Origin: Callipepla californica brunnescens
Taxonomy: Eukaryota > Chordata > Aves > Galliformes > Odontophoridae
Assembly (NCBI GenBank): GCA_023055505.1
Contig: JALIRH010000036.1
Location: forward strand, 1,240,001 to 1,304,000
Reading direction: 5' to 3'
Length of the DNA stretch: 64,000 bases
Shown here: positions 1 through 11,800 of the stretch, piece by piece
Numbering within the stretch: the first letter of the stretch is position 1
Layout of the letters: every line of letters starts with the position of its first letter
Position numbers and translations under genes: made by a program
Notes under the pieces: model-generated
Seen by the model: only the letters and a program-made list of their open reading frames with translations
Databases searched by the model: none
Told to the model about the DNA's origin: nothing

Positions 1-1035
1 TTCATAAATAAAGCTTTACTAAGCCTTGCTCTTCAGCTTGCACTGGGTTATGTGGGTGTCAGCTTGGTCTGCTCCTTGCTGTTCTGAGGGGTGCTAAGTT
101 CCAAATAAAATCGGGGCTTTATGTTGGGTTGAACAAAACTCTACAAGCTAAAACCAAATCTAGATCTTCATTTTGAGGCATCGTGGTAGGATGAACCTGC
201 AAGTAAGAGCAGAACCGGGTCAAAATAGTTGAGTTTGAGATGTGACCTCTGCAAAATTAGTCAGTCTTACAGGATAATGAAGCAAAGCCATGTAATTGTG
301 AGCAAAGGAAGGCTGAAACCTTCACTGGTGTCGCACTGGAAAGCACAGTAGGACTGGATGCAAGCTTTGAATCCGTAATAAAACTTGCAGACAAAAAGGT
401 GTGACCCAGTTTCTCGTTCCACCACTGAACAATTTGCACAGCTCTAAATATAAAACTGTTGATAGCATATCCAAATTTGAACTGTACCAGGCAACAAGTT
501 GTGTATTTCCAACCGTACTGCACAATCTCCCCCTTTAATAAGAGAATCAGACGCTGCTTTTCTCTTTCTCATACCCACGTACAAACGAACATGAAAGCCC
601 ATGTTGAAATTATAAATGTATTTGTGTTATTTTTAAACATGGCACTACACAGTGAAAATCATGTCATTTCATTTGTCTTGAAAGAATCATAGAAGACAGT
701 ATCGATACAGAACATCCTCTCACTGTCCCACTCAATTCTGTTTCAGTGTGTTTTTAGAAATAATAATCTTAACGATGGCAGCATTAAGTCACATTGAATA
801 AGCTGTAGAGCTAACAGAAGTAAACAGTCTTGTCCTGGTTTTAACCTCGGCATGGTGCAAACCCCATTGCAAGCACCGTGAGCCAATGGAGCAACTCCAC
901 TGATGTCAGTGAAGTGGTACAGGATCACATTAGATTGACTCCATAGATTCTGCTTGAGCCTGATGTACGTAGCCCCAGCAGAGTGCCCCCTCTCTGCGTA
1001 TCTCAAAGCACTTAAAATGATAAATAGTTACTCTG

Positions 1036-1110
1036 ATCTTCATTTTATAGGTGGGAAAATGGAGGCACAGACAGAACGAGTGATTTGCTGAAGGTCTGCA
1101 AGGATCAGGA
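1036..1110 (+). repeat. MIR-like ancient SINE relic
   Basis: The run reading roughly CATTTTATAGGTGGGAAAAT, then GGAGGCACAGA and TGATTTGCTGAAGGTC, follows the conserved core of MIR elements (CATTTTACAG.TGAGGAAACTGAGGCACAGAG..TGACTTGCCCAAGGTC). It is diverged, as expected for a repeat that was active in early amniotes. The identification is from memory of the consensus and has not been aligned. Confidence 0.45.
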
Positions 1111-2294
1111 TCGACAGCCAGGTGTCCTAAGCCCCAACCCTGCACCGTCCATTGGACACAGTGCTCCTCAGCACACGGTGTAATGGGCTCCTGTCTGTGT
1201 GAGCAATTAGCACAACTGGTACAAGAGATAGGGAACCAACTGTCCGTGAAAGACCACTCATATTAACAGAGCAAGGCAATATTATAACCAGAGTGGTTTT
1301 TTTTTAAACAGATAGCATTTGCAGTGGTTAAATAGATGCTACGTTTATCAGCTCTACGCCTTTGATGATAGCATACGGTCCTTAGATTGTTTATCACTAT
1401 GTTATTTCTTACTTTAAGCCCTCCCAGCTATTCTAGATAATATATTTTAAATACACAGCTTTAAAAAAATATTTCCATTACAAATATTTTAAAAATATAC
1501 TTATCCTAAAAAGCTGTCCGGCACTATTCCAAAAATCTCTTGTAATAAATGTCCTTTTTTTAATTATTATTTTTTCATTTTAACAAAAATATCTACCGGC
1601 ATATAGTAGAGCTCAAGTTTTGACAAATCTATGATACAGTCAGAAATATCCTGGGCCAGATTCCACTCTTGTTTATGCAGTTGCCAGTTAGGATCATGGT
1701 GTTCGCTTCATCTGCTTTACTCCAGCACAATCAGAAGCAGAATATAGCCCTTAGCATTTTAAAATAACTAAAGAGACTGAACACTGCAACAATTACTTGT
1801 GCCTAGCGTTACACAGAAGGGAATTCCTTTCCTTCATTGCGCCTAAAAATGCAGGAGAATGTTATAGTTTGTATTTTCGCCATAGCCAAAGAGGTGTCAG
1901 GCAGCTGCAGTGGATGACTCAGATCCAGAACCACTTTTTGCCTACAGAAAAGGAAATTTTGGCTGAATGTCTGCAACCGCTGTCAGTCATCAAAAGAAGG
2001 ATGCATCTCTAGAGAGGAGACTCGTATAGGGAAAATGCCAACCTTACTATGCTTTCCACAGTTCTAGGAATCGTTGTAACTGCCTTTTGTTGCTTGGAAA
2101 GGTGTGTGAGTTTACTACAGCCTCTCACTGATTTGCTGTAGGAAAGACACCCTTAAACTGCGTCCAGATTTCCAGCTGAACTGCCTCCCTCTAGCCAGCC
2201 CTTTTGCAAATGCTTATTTAAAACAAGCTTACAGGATCTGCATCTGCTCAGAAGCACAGTGTGGAAGCTGACAGTCTTCAAACACTGGAATATT

Positions 2295-2300
2295 TTTATT
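2295..2300 (-). terminator. LRRC38: Candidate LRRC38 poly(A) signal
   Basis: TTTATT on the plus strand reads AATAAA on the minus strand. It is the first canonical hexamer downstream of the LRRC38 stop, about 277 nt away. Use of this site is inferred only from the hexamer and its position. Confidence 0.35.
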
Positions 2301-2576
2301 TTTCTTCTTTCTCCCTTCTCCTTCCAGCCTTCAAATTTAAGTGCAATGTTTGACTAACGATGACAGAAATCAATCTGGTCTCACTGCATCAGGCTGTATA
2401 TGCAACTAAAGCTAACTGTCTCAGCTGCAAACTGCGATTCCTACCTTCATGAAATCAGTATGGAACCTTTACATCTATTCACATCTAAGACTCGTAGTCT
2501 AGTTTTCTCCCCAGACTTTGGCTGCTGATCTACCATTAACTTATAAACCAAGGAAATTTAAGTATAGAGACTAAGT

Positions 2577-2830
2577 TCAGTCCTCACTGTCGTCTTCATC
2601 ATCATCGTCATCTTTACTGGGAGCACATCTTTGGAAGCAGTGCACTAGAGTTGCTAGGAAGAAGCTTGATAGAATTGCAGCAATGGAGACTGCGACTCCA
2701 GAGAAGATGATGATAAAAAGGTCCGTCAATGACAAACTAAATTTGCATTCACTAAAGCTGACCTCAGATAATTCATTCAGAAAGATTCTTCTATTTTCTA
2801 CAGGCAGGGAACACTGGATTTCATGGAGAC
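2577..2830 (-). CDS. LRRC38: LRRC38 coding exon 2 (terminal)
   Basis: The acceptor reads CTTTGCAG|GTCTCC at 2831-2838. The split glycine codon (G|GT) joins exon 1 KLQK to LHEIQCSLP. This exon encodes the second half of the LRRCT cap, the transmembrane helix and the tail, ending in [11 protein letters not shown] and a TGA stop at 2577-2579. The acidic tail is written in GAC/GAT/GAG codons, a simple-sequence context prone to length change between species. Confidence 0.96.
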
Positions 2831-5800
2831 CTGCAAAGAAGAGGAGAGGGAAACAAATCAGAGGAATATTGATGAAACTTTCTGTTGCTCTGGACAGAGA
2901 CCGAATGCCTGAAGAAAATGTTTTAAGGGTTATTTCGAGGCTAATGAATTTGTATTTAAATTCAGGATAAAGACCAACAATCGACACTATCCAAAAGCCA
3001 TCCCATAGCCCTCCAGAGCACCCCCCCATGACACTGTTTCGCTTTTGCTTTTCCAGGTGATGTGACCTGGGGCCGTGATTCTGAGAATTGGAAGCATGAC
3101 GGCTGAACTCAGGATGCATCCACGCCTGGAGACCCGGGAACATTTCCCCACTGATGTTTCTGAACAATCCTTAAAAAGGACAACAGGGATACTGAATTTC
3201 CTTCTGCACTCTGGTGCCTTCTGCACCTTTTTTTTTTAAATTAATTTCCATGCACAAAACTTGAGTTTTTCTTCTGGTCAAAATGACAACTTAGGTTTAA
3301 CAGATGCACATCTGACTCTGACCTCTTTCAACCTTTCCTCTCCAGCTCTTCAGAAGATATGCAGACTAACAGATATTATGCCTCATTGCACTACTGAAGA
3401 ATGCCTAGAGCCACGTTCTTCATAGTGAAAGCAAAATGCCTGAATTTAAAAAATGGTGAGGAATATAATGTGGTAGTAGGGACTAAAAGCATAGCTCACG
3501 TCCCCAGTTTCCTCATTTACAAGAGGGAAAATAGGGAGAGCATATAAATAGGGCTCAAATGCGACAAGCATTGAAGGAATCAAGCCTGTATTGCTGTTAG
3601 CAGGACAGCTTTTATCTGCTGTTGAGGATATAAATGTAAAGGGGAAATATGAGAAAAGTGTATTAGTGACGTGCGAACTGCTGCAGGTTCACTTGGTACA
3701 CATTGCTCTGTGTCTGCTAACGATCACAAAACGGGACCAGCTTTTGACTGCACTGCAGTATGCACAGAGCATGGGGTGTTCCCAGCACACAGCTCCAGCA
3801 TGCCAAGGTGCAGAAGGGATGTGTGCCTCTGCTCTGATGCTTTTCGTTTTCTTTGTGGTTGAATTGCTACCGTGCATTAGGTTTTATGACCAACCCCGGG
3901 CTTCTGGTGCTAGTGGTGCAAACCTGACTGCTTACCTGGATGCAGCCCAGCTGCTGTGCTGATCTGACAGGGAGCTTTAGCCAAGCCAGTGAAGGGATTC
4001 ATTTATCACCCTGACTTACATGGCCCTGTAATGATGATGAGCATACCCAATTTTGACTCCTAAAAGCCACCCTCTATCTGCTTGCAGTTCTGCTGCTAGC
4101 CTCCTTTTTCATGCTCCTCTCCCCCATAACGTAACAAAAGCTGCCAGCAGAAGGGGACAACAGTCAGCCTGCCCAAGGCTGAACAGCTTCCTCTAGGCAG
4201 GCTGCCACCTGAACACAAGCGACGTTCTTCCTCTGAGCCCAGAGCATGGCAGATGGTGCAGCAACGTGCTCTGAAACCTCCTGGCCTGGAAGGTGGAGGA
4301 TCCTCCTGCTTTCAGACATCCTCTGAGACTTTTGGAAACGGGGAACCTGCAGTATTTGTATTTATCTCGTGTCTTGTAGACAGGTTGACATACTGGAGCC
4401 CCAGAGCATGCCTGTGCCTGCACAGATGGGAGAGGAAGAACACACTCCTGCACTGCACAGCTCATCATAGAGCTCCCTGTACAAAGCTTTCTTCTGTGAG
4501 ATCTTAGGGTTGGCAGCACCGCATCCTTATTGTCTTCAGAACAGAAACTCAAGGGGAAAAGAGGAGTGACAAACCAAAGAGGACGTGGCTGGGTATCTTT
4601 CCCTGTTCCAATCCATAAGAAATAATGGAGAAGTGACAAGCCCTGGGCTTGGACAACAAGACCTGTGTCTTTTTTGGCAGATTTTAGGAAAGCAAAGAAG
4701 TTCTCAATAAATCAAAGTAATAAAAGCAGTTCTATTGCATGGAAACAGCAATAAAATGAGTACAAGCTGCTTAAAATTCATCTGAAGAGGAAATTCCTGG
4801 CTAACAGGAAGAGAGTGTTACAAAGTCTTGACAGAAAAGCCAGGTCCAAGTGGATATGCCACCTAAAATTCCATTCACCCTACAGCAAGAACATGAAAAA
4901 GCCATTTTCTCTACATACCGAGCTATATCGGGCCAGCTGCAAAAGAAATCCCACAGCAGCCTCATCTGTCAGCTTATAAACGATCTCCGTGCCAGAGTGG
5001 CCTTGATGGGCTGAAGCACCAAATCTAAATTTCCACGAGTGAGGTACAAAAAGAATATATTACAGAGGGAGGAAGAAAGAAATGAGGGAGCTGTGGCTCT
5101 ATTCTGTTTTAATACACACAGCGTTTGTGTGTGGAAAGATCTTACTGTGGTAGCACCACACCAGGATCCTGGAGCAAACAGAGCCCGACTGTCACCATCA
5201 CCATCACTGCCACGGACCTGAACGGAGCCTGTGGGCTCTGAGCTCTATTCCTGCTCCTGGAGCTCTATTCCTGCTCCTGGATGCTTTCACCTAACACAGA
5301 ATGCAATGTACCAAGTCACTTAGAGGGTATTTCCTGCTATGAGAACCAGAGTACTGTGAGAGTTTTGAGTCGGATTAGACAATAAAAGGATAAAAAAGCT
5401 CTTCTTTCTCCATGTAGCCATGGGTACTGAAATCTAGGTCATGCTCCCAAACAAATAGATAAAAAGGGAGTTTTCTACTCTCTTTCTTCTCCACCCCCCA
5501 AAGTGCTAGCTGAGCCTCGTGTTTTTGTAGAACTCTTTGTCTTTGAAAATCATTGATGTCTATAAGCAAAATACAGCACCAAAAATCAGATGGCAGCACC
5601 AAGCAGCTGTATTTCACTGACACAAGGAGTGCCTCCTTCCAAAGCAGATGCAGTCAGTGTTGGACCAGACTTCCCACCTTCATAATATGAAAGCCACGAG
5701 CACGGCTGCTTAGGGCAACACGTAATCAAAACCATTGCATCTGCTTTCTTCCATAGCACTATGGAACTTTCTTTACATTAGACAACATCAGGTTGTCTGT

Positions 5801-8800
5801 AAGAAATGAGAATCCAGTCTGCAGTGAACTGATGTTCTGTGCTCCACCTGTCCCATGACATCCATGCCCAGCAACAGGTCCCATTTTGTTCTTTGTCATC
5901 GTGCAGCCTCTGAACACCCCCACACCGCTTCCAGTGCCATTTGATCTTGGTCATCTACTTTCTCTCACTTTGACTTTACATTATTTTTCACAGTATGTAT
6001 ATTTAATTCTGTAGAACACACCCAACTCATTCTTACAAAGATCAGCTAGGCTTCTTGCCAAGGGCATCACCAAGAAGCCTGACACTCAGTGCTTGGCTGC
6101 TGCAAGAAGACCTTTGATGATAGTTATATATATCTCCCATGTTCAAAGAGTGACCCAACAAATGTGTAAATGAAATAACAAGTGTGAGCATGTTATAAAC
6201 ACATAGCTTATGTTATTTTGGTCGGGGTCACTGCATTATCTGCAGGAACTCCAGCTGTCTCAAGGACAGTGTCACGCGCTCTGTCTTTCTGCTATGTCAT
6301 CTGAAGAAGGCAGTGTACTGCACTGGCAATGTAGTTGTGATGCAGATGTAATGCACTGTTTGCTTTTCAAATGGGAGGGCTTTGAAGTCCCACTCAAGGG
6401 ACGGGTGTTAGATTTTATACAGGCACTTAAATCTGGAGAAATGAGTTAAAAATGTGGGTCTGGAACCAGGAGAAGTATGGAACTGCGGGAACACTAAGGA
6501 GAAGAAATCAGCTACAATTCTTTATCTGCTGTAGTTGTGCAGGGGGGATCCAGATGAAGTTTATTTCAATGAAATTCCCTCACAGGTTTTTAAGGAATAT
6601 GACTTTGAGATGCCATGCCATCGGAGGCTTGTAACTCTGCTGAAGCATGGGGCTTCAAATCCGTTCTAGCAATTACTCCAGCTGCAGCTAGATCCTATGG
6701 AACACCTTGTGTCTGTAAAGGACTACGCACAGCTCTGTTTGTCCTGCAGTCCCAGGCTGAAATACTTCCCCCAGAAAGATGAAACTCTTAGAAAATGAAT
6801 GCAGTTTGAAAGCAGTCTGTACAAAACCACATACAAATGATAAATAATTCATTCCCTTGTAAATTAATGAAAATAGACCTATGATAGCTCTGCAGCGCTC
6901 CAAGTTATAACCACAGAGATCTTTCTGTCTCAAGAAAAAAACAGAAACAAAAAACAGGTACCAACCTCCATTAACAATGATATTTGTAGCTGAGATTCAA
7001 CCGTGTTCGTCATAGGAACTGTTGGACCACAAAGCTTCCAGCAGTGCACAGTCTCAACCACTGACTGCAGTCCAGCCACCTGCCTTGCATCTGACATGAG
7101 TTTTTCCTACGTATTTTGACTGCTGACGTAGTGTATTTTGAGTTGTGCCTTTGTTTCCTATTCCTTTGTTGAGAGACAAGCAGCAACACGTATCACTTAC
7201 CAGGTCAACCTGATATTTTAAGCACTGTGTGCATTTGCTTCTTTATAACACTTAATGACTTCCTAATCCATGTCTCCCTGGGTAACTTCTGAATGTCATT
7301 ATTACTTCAGGATTGTGCTCTTTACCTGTGAGCTGAGAAATCTTGCTCTGTTTTGGATGCTGAGTTTAAAGAATGGGAGAAGGAGACCTCCATTCCATTG
7401 GGTTTTGTGGACTTCTTATAAAACAAATACTGAGATAAAACAGTTTCCTTGGCCATGCACAGTAGTGGGAGAAAATGAAAATGCCCACTCATACAAACAC
7501 TGATAGATATATAGGAATACATACATGAAAGAAGCAGTGTGCTCAGTGCATGTGCCAATGACAGTAGATGCAAGAGCACTGTAATGTGCTGTTCAAATGT
7601 TTTAGGAAAAGCAGAATTGGTATTTGCTCTTCTGCCGTATCACTGAATGCAGTTTACACACACTGGAAATGTTTAAATGTGGTGTTTAATTTCTTGTATG
7701 GTATTTTGCCCCCAGCTGTAGGTTTGGTCTACTTAAACATTGTCTCTGATGTATCAGATGTATTAATAAATGGTGTGAGAGGCACTGCCTCTGAAGAGAG
7801 ATGGAATTTCATTAAAGTCAGCCTCAAGCTACCAGAAAAGTAAGGCTTAAATAACCCAAGGCCTATCTTTACATCTCTAAATAATTTTTTTAATGGTCAA
7901 ATGCCCTAGAGTTTCCTACACTGATATCAGAAGGTACTCAACAGTTTGCTTCGATGCCTAAATATCTAGTTTAACATTAGGTGCCACACTGCAAGTGCTG
8001 TCCTCACGTCTTGAGATCTGTGAAAGATGGATGTACTCCAAAAATCCTTATGATGGAAGAAATAGAGTGAAAAGCCACCGGCAGTCAGATCATTTTACTG
8101 AAAATGACTAGGATATCACATTATATATTTATATATGGATATATATAGAAACAGATTTGTTGTGCTTGTTAGGGAATCTTATTCCTCTTAGGAGCTTCTG
8201 CTTGAGCAGAAGAAAAGCTGCTGAATGGACAGTCTCAAGGCTTTCAATTCCTTTCCAAACAACGGATATTATGTTCTGTCCCAGTGATGTGCCAACATGT
8301 GTTCGATTCCTGGGGAAGAACTCAATGGCTGCAATGGCCAGAGGAGCAGAACAGCCTGCCCTCCTTAGCTGAAGCTTTCCCTGGTTCTATATTAGTGCAT
8401 GAAATTAAGGCAGCCTTCTCCACAGAGCAGACAGACATGGGTAGCGATAAAGAATGGGAGATCGAGACAGCTTCCCAAAGCTCTGTGGTTTCATCATGTT
8501 TTGGTTAGGTGAGCAGGTCACATGCAGACTGCATCCACCTGTAATGGTGAGACTGTTCTGTCTCAGTGAGCCAATAAGTGCTGCTCTAAGGGCCTACATT
8601 AGTGAAACAAGATGTTACTTTCATAAATTTACAGAATACATTTAATTAATAGCATATCTTAGATTGGAATGGGATTAGAGAACGATCCTGAGAGTCAGGA
8701 GATGATCACCTTACAACCCAGATGTTGTAAAGCAGCTTGCAAAGACCGTTGCACGCTCACTGCACTGACTCACTTCTGAACCTCCCAAGCACTGCTGAAT

Positions 8801-11800
8801 TCAGTTAGAGTTTCCAGCTCCAGAGGCTGCTGCAAGTCTGACTGCCACCAGTCTCATTGCCACCAGTCTCATTGCCACCTGCTCTGTCTCTGGCCAATGC
8901 TGAACGAATATTTCAAATCAGCTCTGGAAATATCAGTGCGCACATCAGAATCCTTAGTCCGAACCATCCCACTACATTGTCTAAGGTCTTTCTAATGCTA
9001 CTCTGACACCGAGGGCAGCAAAACTTTTCATGTATTGCATAGGGAGGAACTTGATTTTAATTGAACTTATGCACTAAATACAAAAGACTGAGAAAGCACA
9101 ATTGCACCTGCAGTCCCAGAAATGCTACACAACTTCTTGAAAAGGTCTTCTAAAGATACTGAGATGAAAGAAATAAAAAGAAATGAGGGCAAGATGAAGG
9201 AGACACTACAGTCATATGCTACGGAATATTTAAGTGCTAATTAAAAGTCATGTTAAAAATGCATTAGTCATTAGCAAACAAGGTCGTGGGCACAGCTGTC
9301 CAAAGCACGTCCACTGAAAGTAAACAGCAACAGATCTCCATAGAGCACTTTAATAAGCCTGCTGCAGACTGCTTGCATTTCCTTTTGCTATGTGCACTCC
9401 AATTGGACCCATTCAGTAACATGGGATGCTCAGAAGGGTTCAATAAATGTGTTCCATAGTGCTGTGTGCTACGAACAGTGCCTCTCCCTAAAAATGCATC
9501 CCCCTAACACCTGCTGCATTTAAATGCTTCAGTGGTAGCATTCAGGAGCCTTGGTTCTGCTGACCACTCCTGCTGGATGGGCCCAGAGTTCCAAAAAGGG
9601 AAGGGAAGGAAAAACAGGAGGAGAAGGGAAGGAAAAACAGGAGGAGAAGGGAAGGGAAGGGAAGGGAAGGGAAGGGAAGGGAAGGGAAGGGAAGGGAAGG
9701 GAAGGGAAGGGAAGGGAAGGGAAGGGAAGGGAAGGGAAGGGAAGGGAAGGGAAGGGAAGGGAAGGGAAGGGAAGGGAAGGGAAGGGAAGGGAAGGGAAGG
9801 GAAGGGAAGGGAAGGGAAGGGAAGGGAAGGGAAGGGAAGGGAAAGGAAGGGAAAGGAAAGGGAAGGGAAGGGAAGGGAAGGGAAGGGAAGGGAAGGGAAG
9901 GGAAGGGAAGGGAAAGGAAGGGAAAGGAAAGGAAGGGAAAGGAAGGGAAAGGAAGGGAAAGGAAGGGATTTTCCAAAAGCTTTCTCATTTCCAAAAGAAG
10001 TTATACAATATTCTTTATCTCCATGGGTCTCCTCAGGAAGAAAACCACAGCAGTTCTGTGTTCCCCACTCAGCACCATTCTATTCACCTTCACAGCTCTT
10101 TCCTGTGCAGTTCAGTTATTTCATCAGTCATTAACCTCATTCAAAATGCGGTTCAGTTTTTAAGGGTGATGAAAATTCCATTATTAATACCTTTCTCTCG
10201 GATATAAAAATAAGATTTGCTTTTTTAAAGCAGGCATGGTGCTGAGTTTAATAGCAAAACTTTTAGTGCAGTTTCTTTACTAAGTCTGCCTGCAAATTTG
10301 GCACTTTTTTTTTTAATTGCCAATTAAATGCTTTAGTTAGAAATTCATGTTGGATGAATAAATGCTGTCCAGTGATGCAGATGCCAGCTGTTCGTGTGCA
10401 CACGACAAGGCAGATCTGCAAAGGCAGCAGAGCTGAGCTGAGTCTTTCCAGGCAGCTGGTCAGACAGGTCAGCAAAGTTAGAGCTTTACACTCTTTTTCT
10501 GGGAGCATGCCAGAAAGAAAATTGACCTGGCTTTTGTGAAACTAATGAGCTGAAGTATGGCTTTTGTTCAGATCGCTGAGCTCTCCAGAGGCCTTAATTG
10601 CAGAGGTAGAGAGTTTCAGGATCAATTAGTGAGATTTCAGTTCTAATCGACGAAGCTTTGATCTTTAAAGCATCTTGGCATTTCTTCCACAAGGGCCGGT
10701 TCGACCAGCATGATGTTCCACTGCAGTGCTAAAATCCAAAGCTGGAGCAGCAGCTGGGCTTTGTGACTGGGTACAGCTTGAGTGATACTGAACTGTTTCA
10801 AGTGGCATGCAAAGTGAAGCATCAAAACGAGTTCCCAAAGCACAAGTGTGGCAGTGCCTTTCTCCCATCCATTTTTCCTTCTGCTTGCTGCTGCCAGTTG
10901 GATAGCTGACTGCTATCTTACAGCAACGCCTGCAAACCACAGTCCTGAGCTCTGACTTCACCCGCTGGGTGGTTGGAGTGTTTCTCTTCCACTTTCACAG
11001 AACCATACAATCATTCAGGTTGGAAAACACCACTGAAGTCACCAAGTCCAACCCCACCGCACCCCCCCATGTCCCTCAGTGCCACATCTCCACACTGAGC
11101 ACCTTCAGGGATGGTGACCCCATCACCTCCCTGGGCTGCCTCTGCCAGTACCTCACTTTGGCACATCCTTTCTAGTTCTGAAGCATCCCAAGAAGAAAAC
11201 ACACACACTAGGGTTTATAGAGCCTTTGCAGCTCTTCGTGTTGGTTTTTTTTGTGAAGTTCTGGGGATCCCTGATGGTTACTGTCATTCAGCCTTCCCTA
11301 TTCTTTCCCTTCTCAGTAAATCCGGGTCACAGTGTTTGTCATGTAATGTCTGGGGAATGTCAGTCTGTCACTAAACAGTTCTGCAGTGTTAACCACAGCA
11401 TATTCTTAAAGAAAATCAAGAGATGAAAAGCACCACTCAACCTCTTTCTTCACCCTTCCCTTTTCCACTCACAGAGGCCATGCAATGGAAATGCTTTTTG
11501 CAGCAATATAAAAGAAAAGCATACAGCCAAGGTAAGCTCTTTCCTTGGGCCCTGGAAATGTATTCCTGTCTATTTCTTTGGCAGTGTTTCCAGACAATGC
11601 TGCTGCCCTACTTTTCTGCTGCACAAATGAGTATCTCCTGCTATCCAGAAGCAGCAGGAGCAGGAGGGGAGCAGGAGAGCTGAGCCTGGGAGCTGCTCAC
11701 CCCACTCCTGCTGGGGAAGATGTGATGCTCCCAGAAATGCCAGGCAGAGGGGTTAGACAAGCATGGCCAACAAACAACGGAGCTCAGGAGCCCTGAGCCT

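Larger units (their letters stand above)
1..2576. other. LRRC38 3'UTR and downstream flank
   Basis: This stretch follows the LRRC38 stop codon on the minus strand. The nearest minus-strand poly(A) signal is at 2295-2300 (TTTATT on plus), which would give a 3'UTR of about 280-300 nt. A MIR-like SINE relic lies at about 1036-1110. Plus-strand AATAAA hexamers occur at 7-12 and near 106, but I see no gene they could end. The short open frames here resemble no protein I know. The 1420-1600 part is AT-rich. Confidence 0.5.

Noticed and set aside
1..120. 3' end of a plus-strand gene at the left edge (AATAAA at 7-12 and near 106)
   Set aside because: Hexamers alone are frequent. No coding exon precedes them in the window, and no supporting context is visible.
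4193..4639. 148-codon minus-strand frame in LRRC38 intron 1
   Set aside because: No homology recognised, opposite-strand frame of similar quality, and within an intron.
9532..10207. Long frames of repeating GKGRE or FPSLP residues
   Set aside because: Pure translation of the AAGGG microsatellite in three frames. No unique coding sequence.
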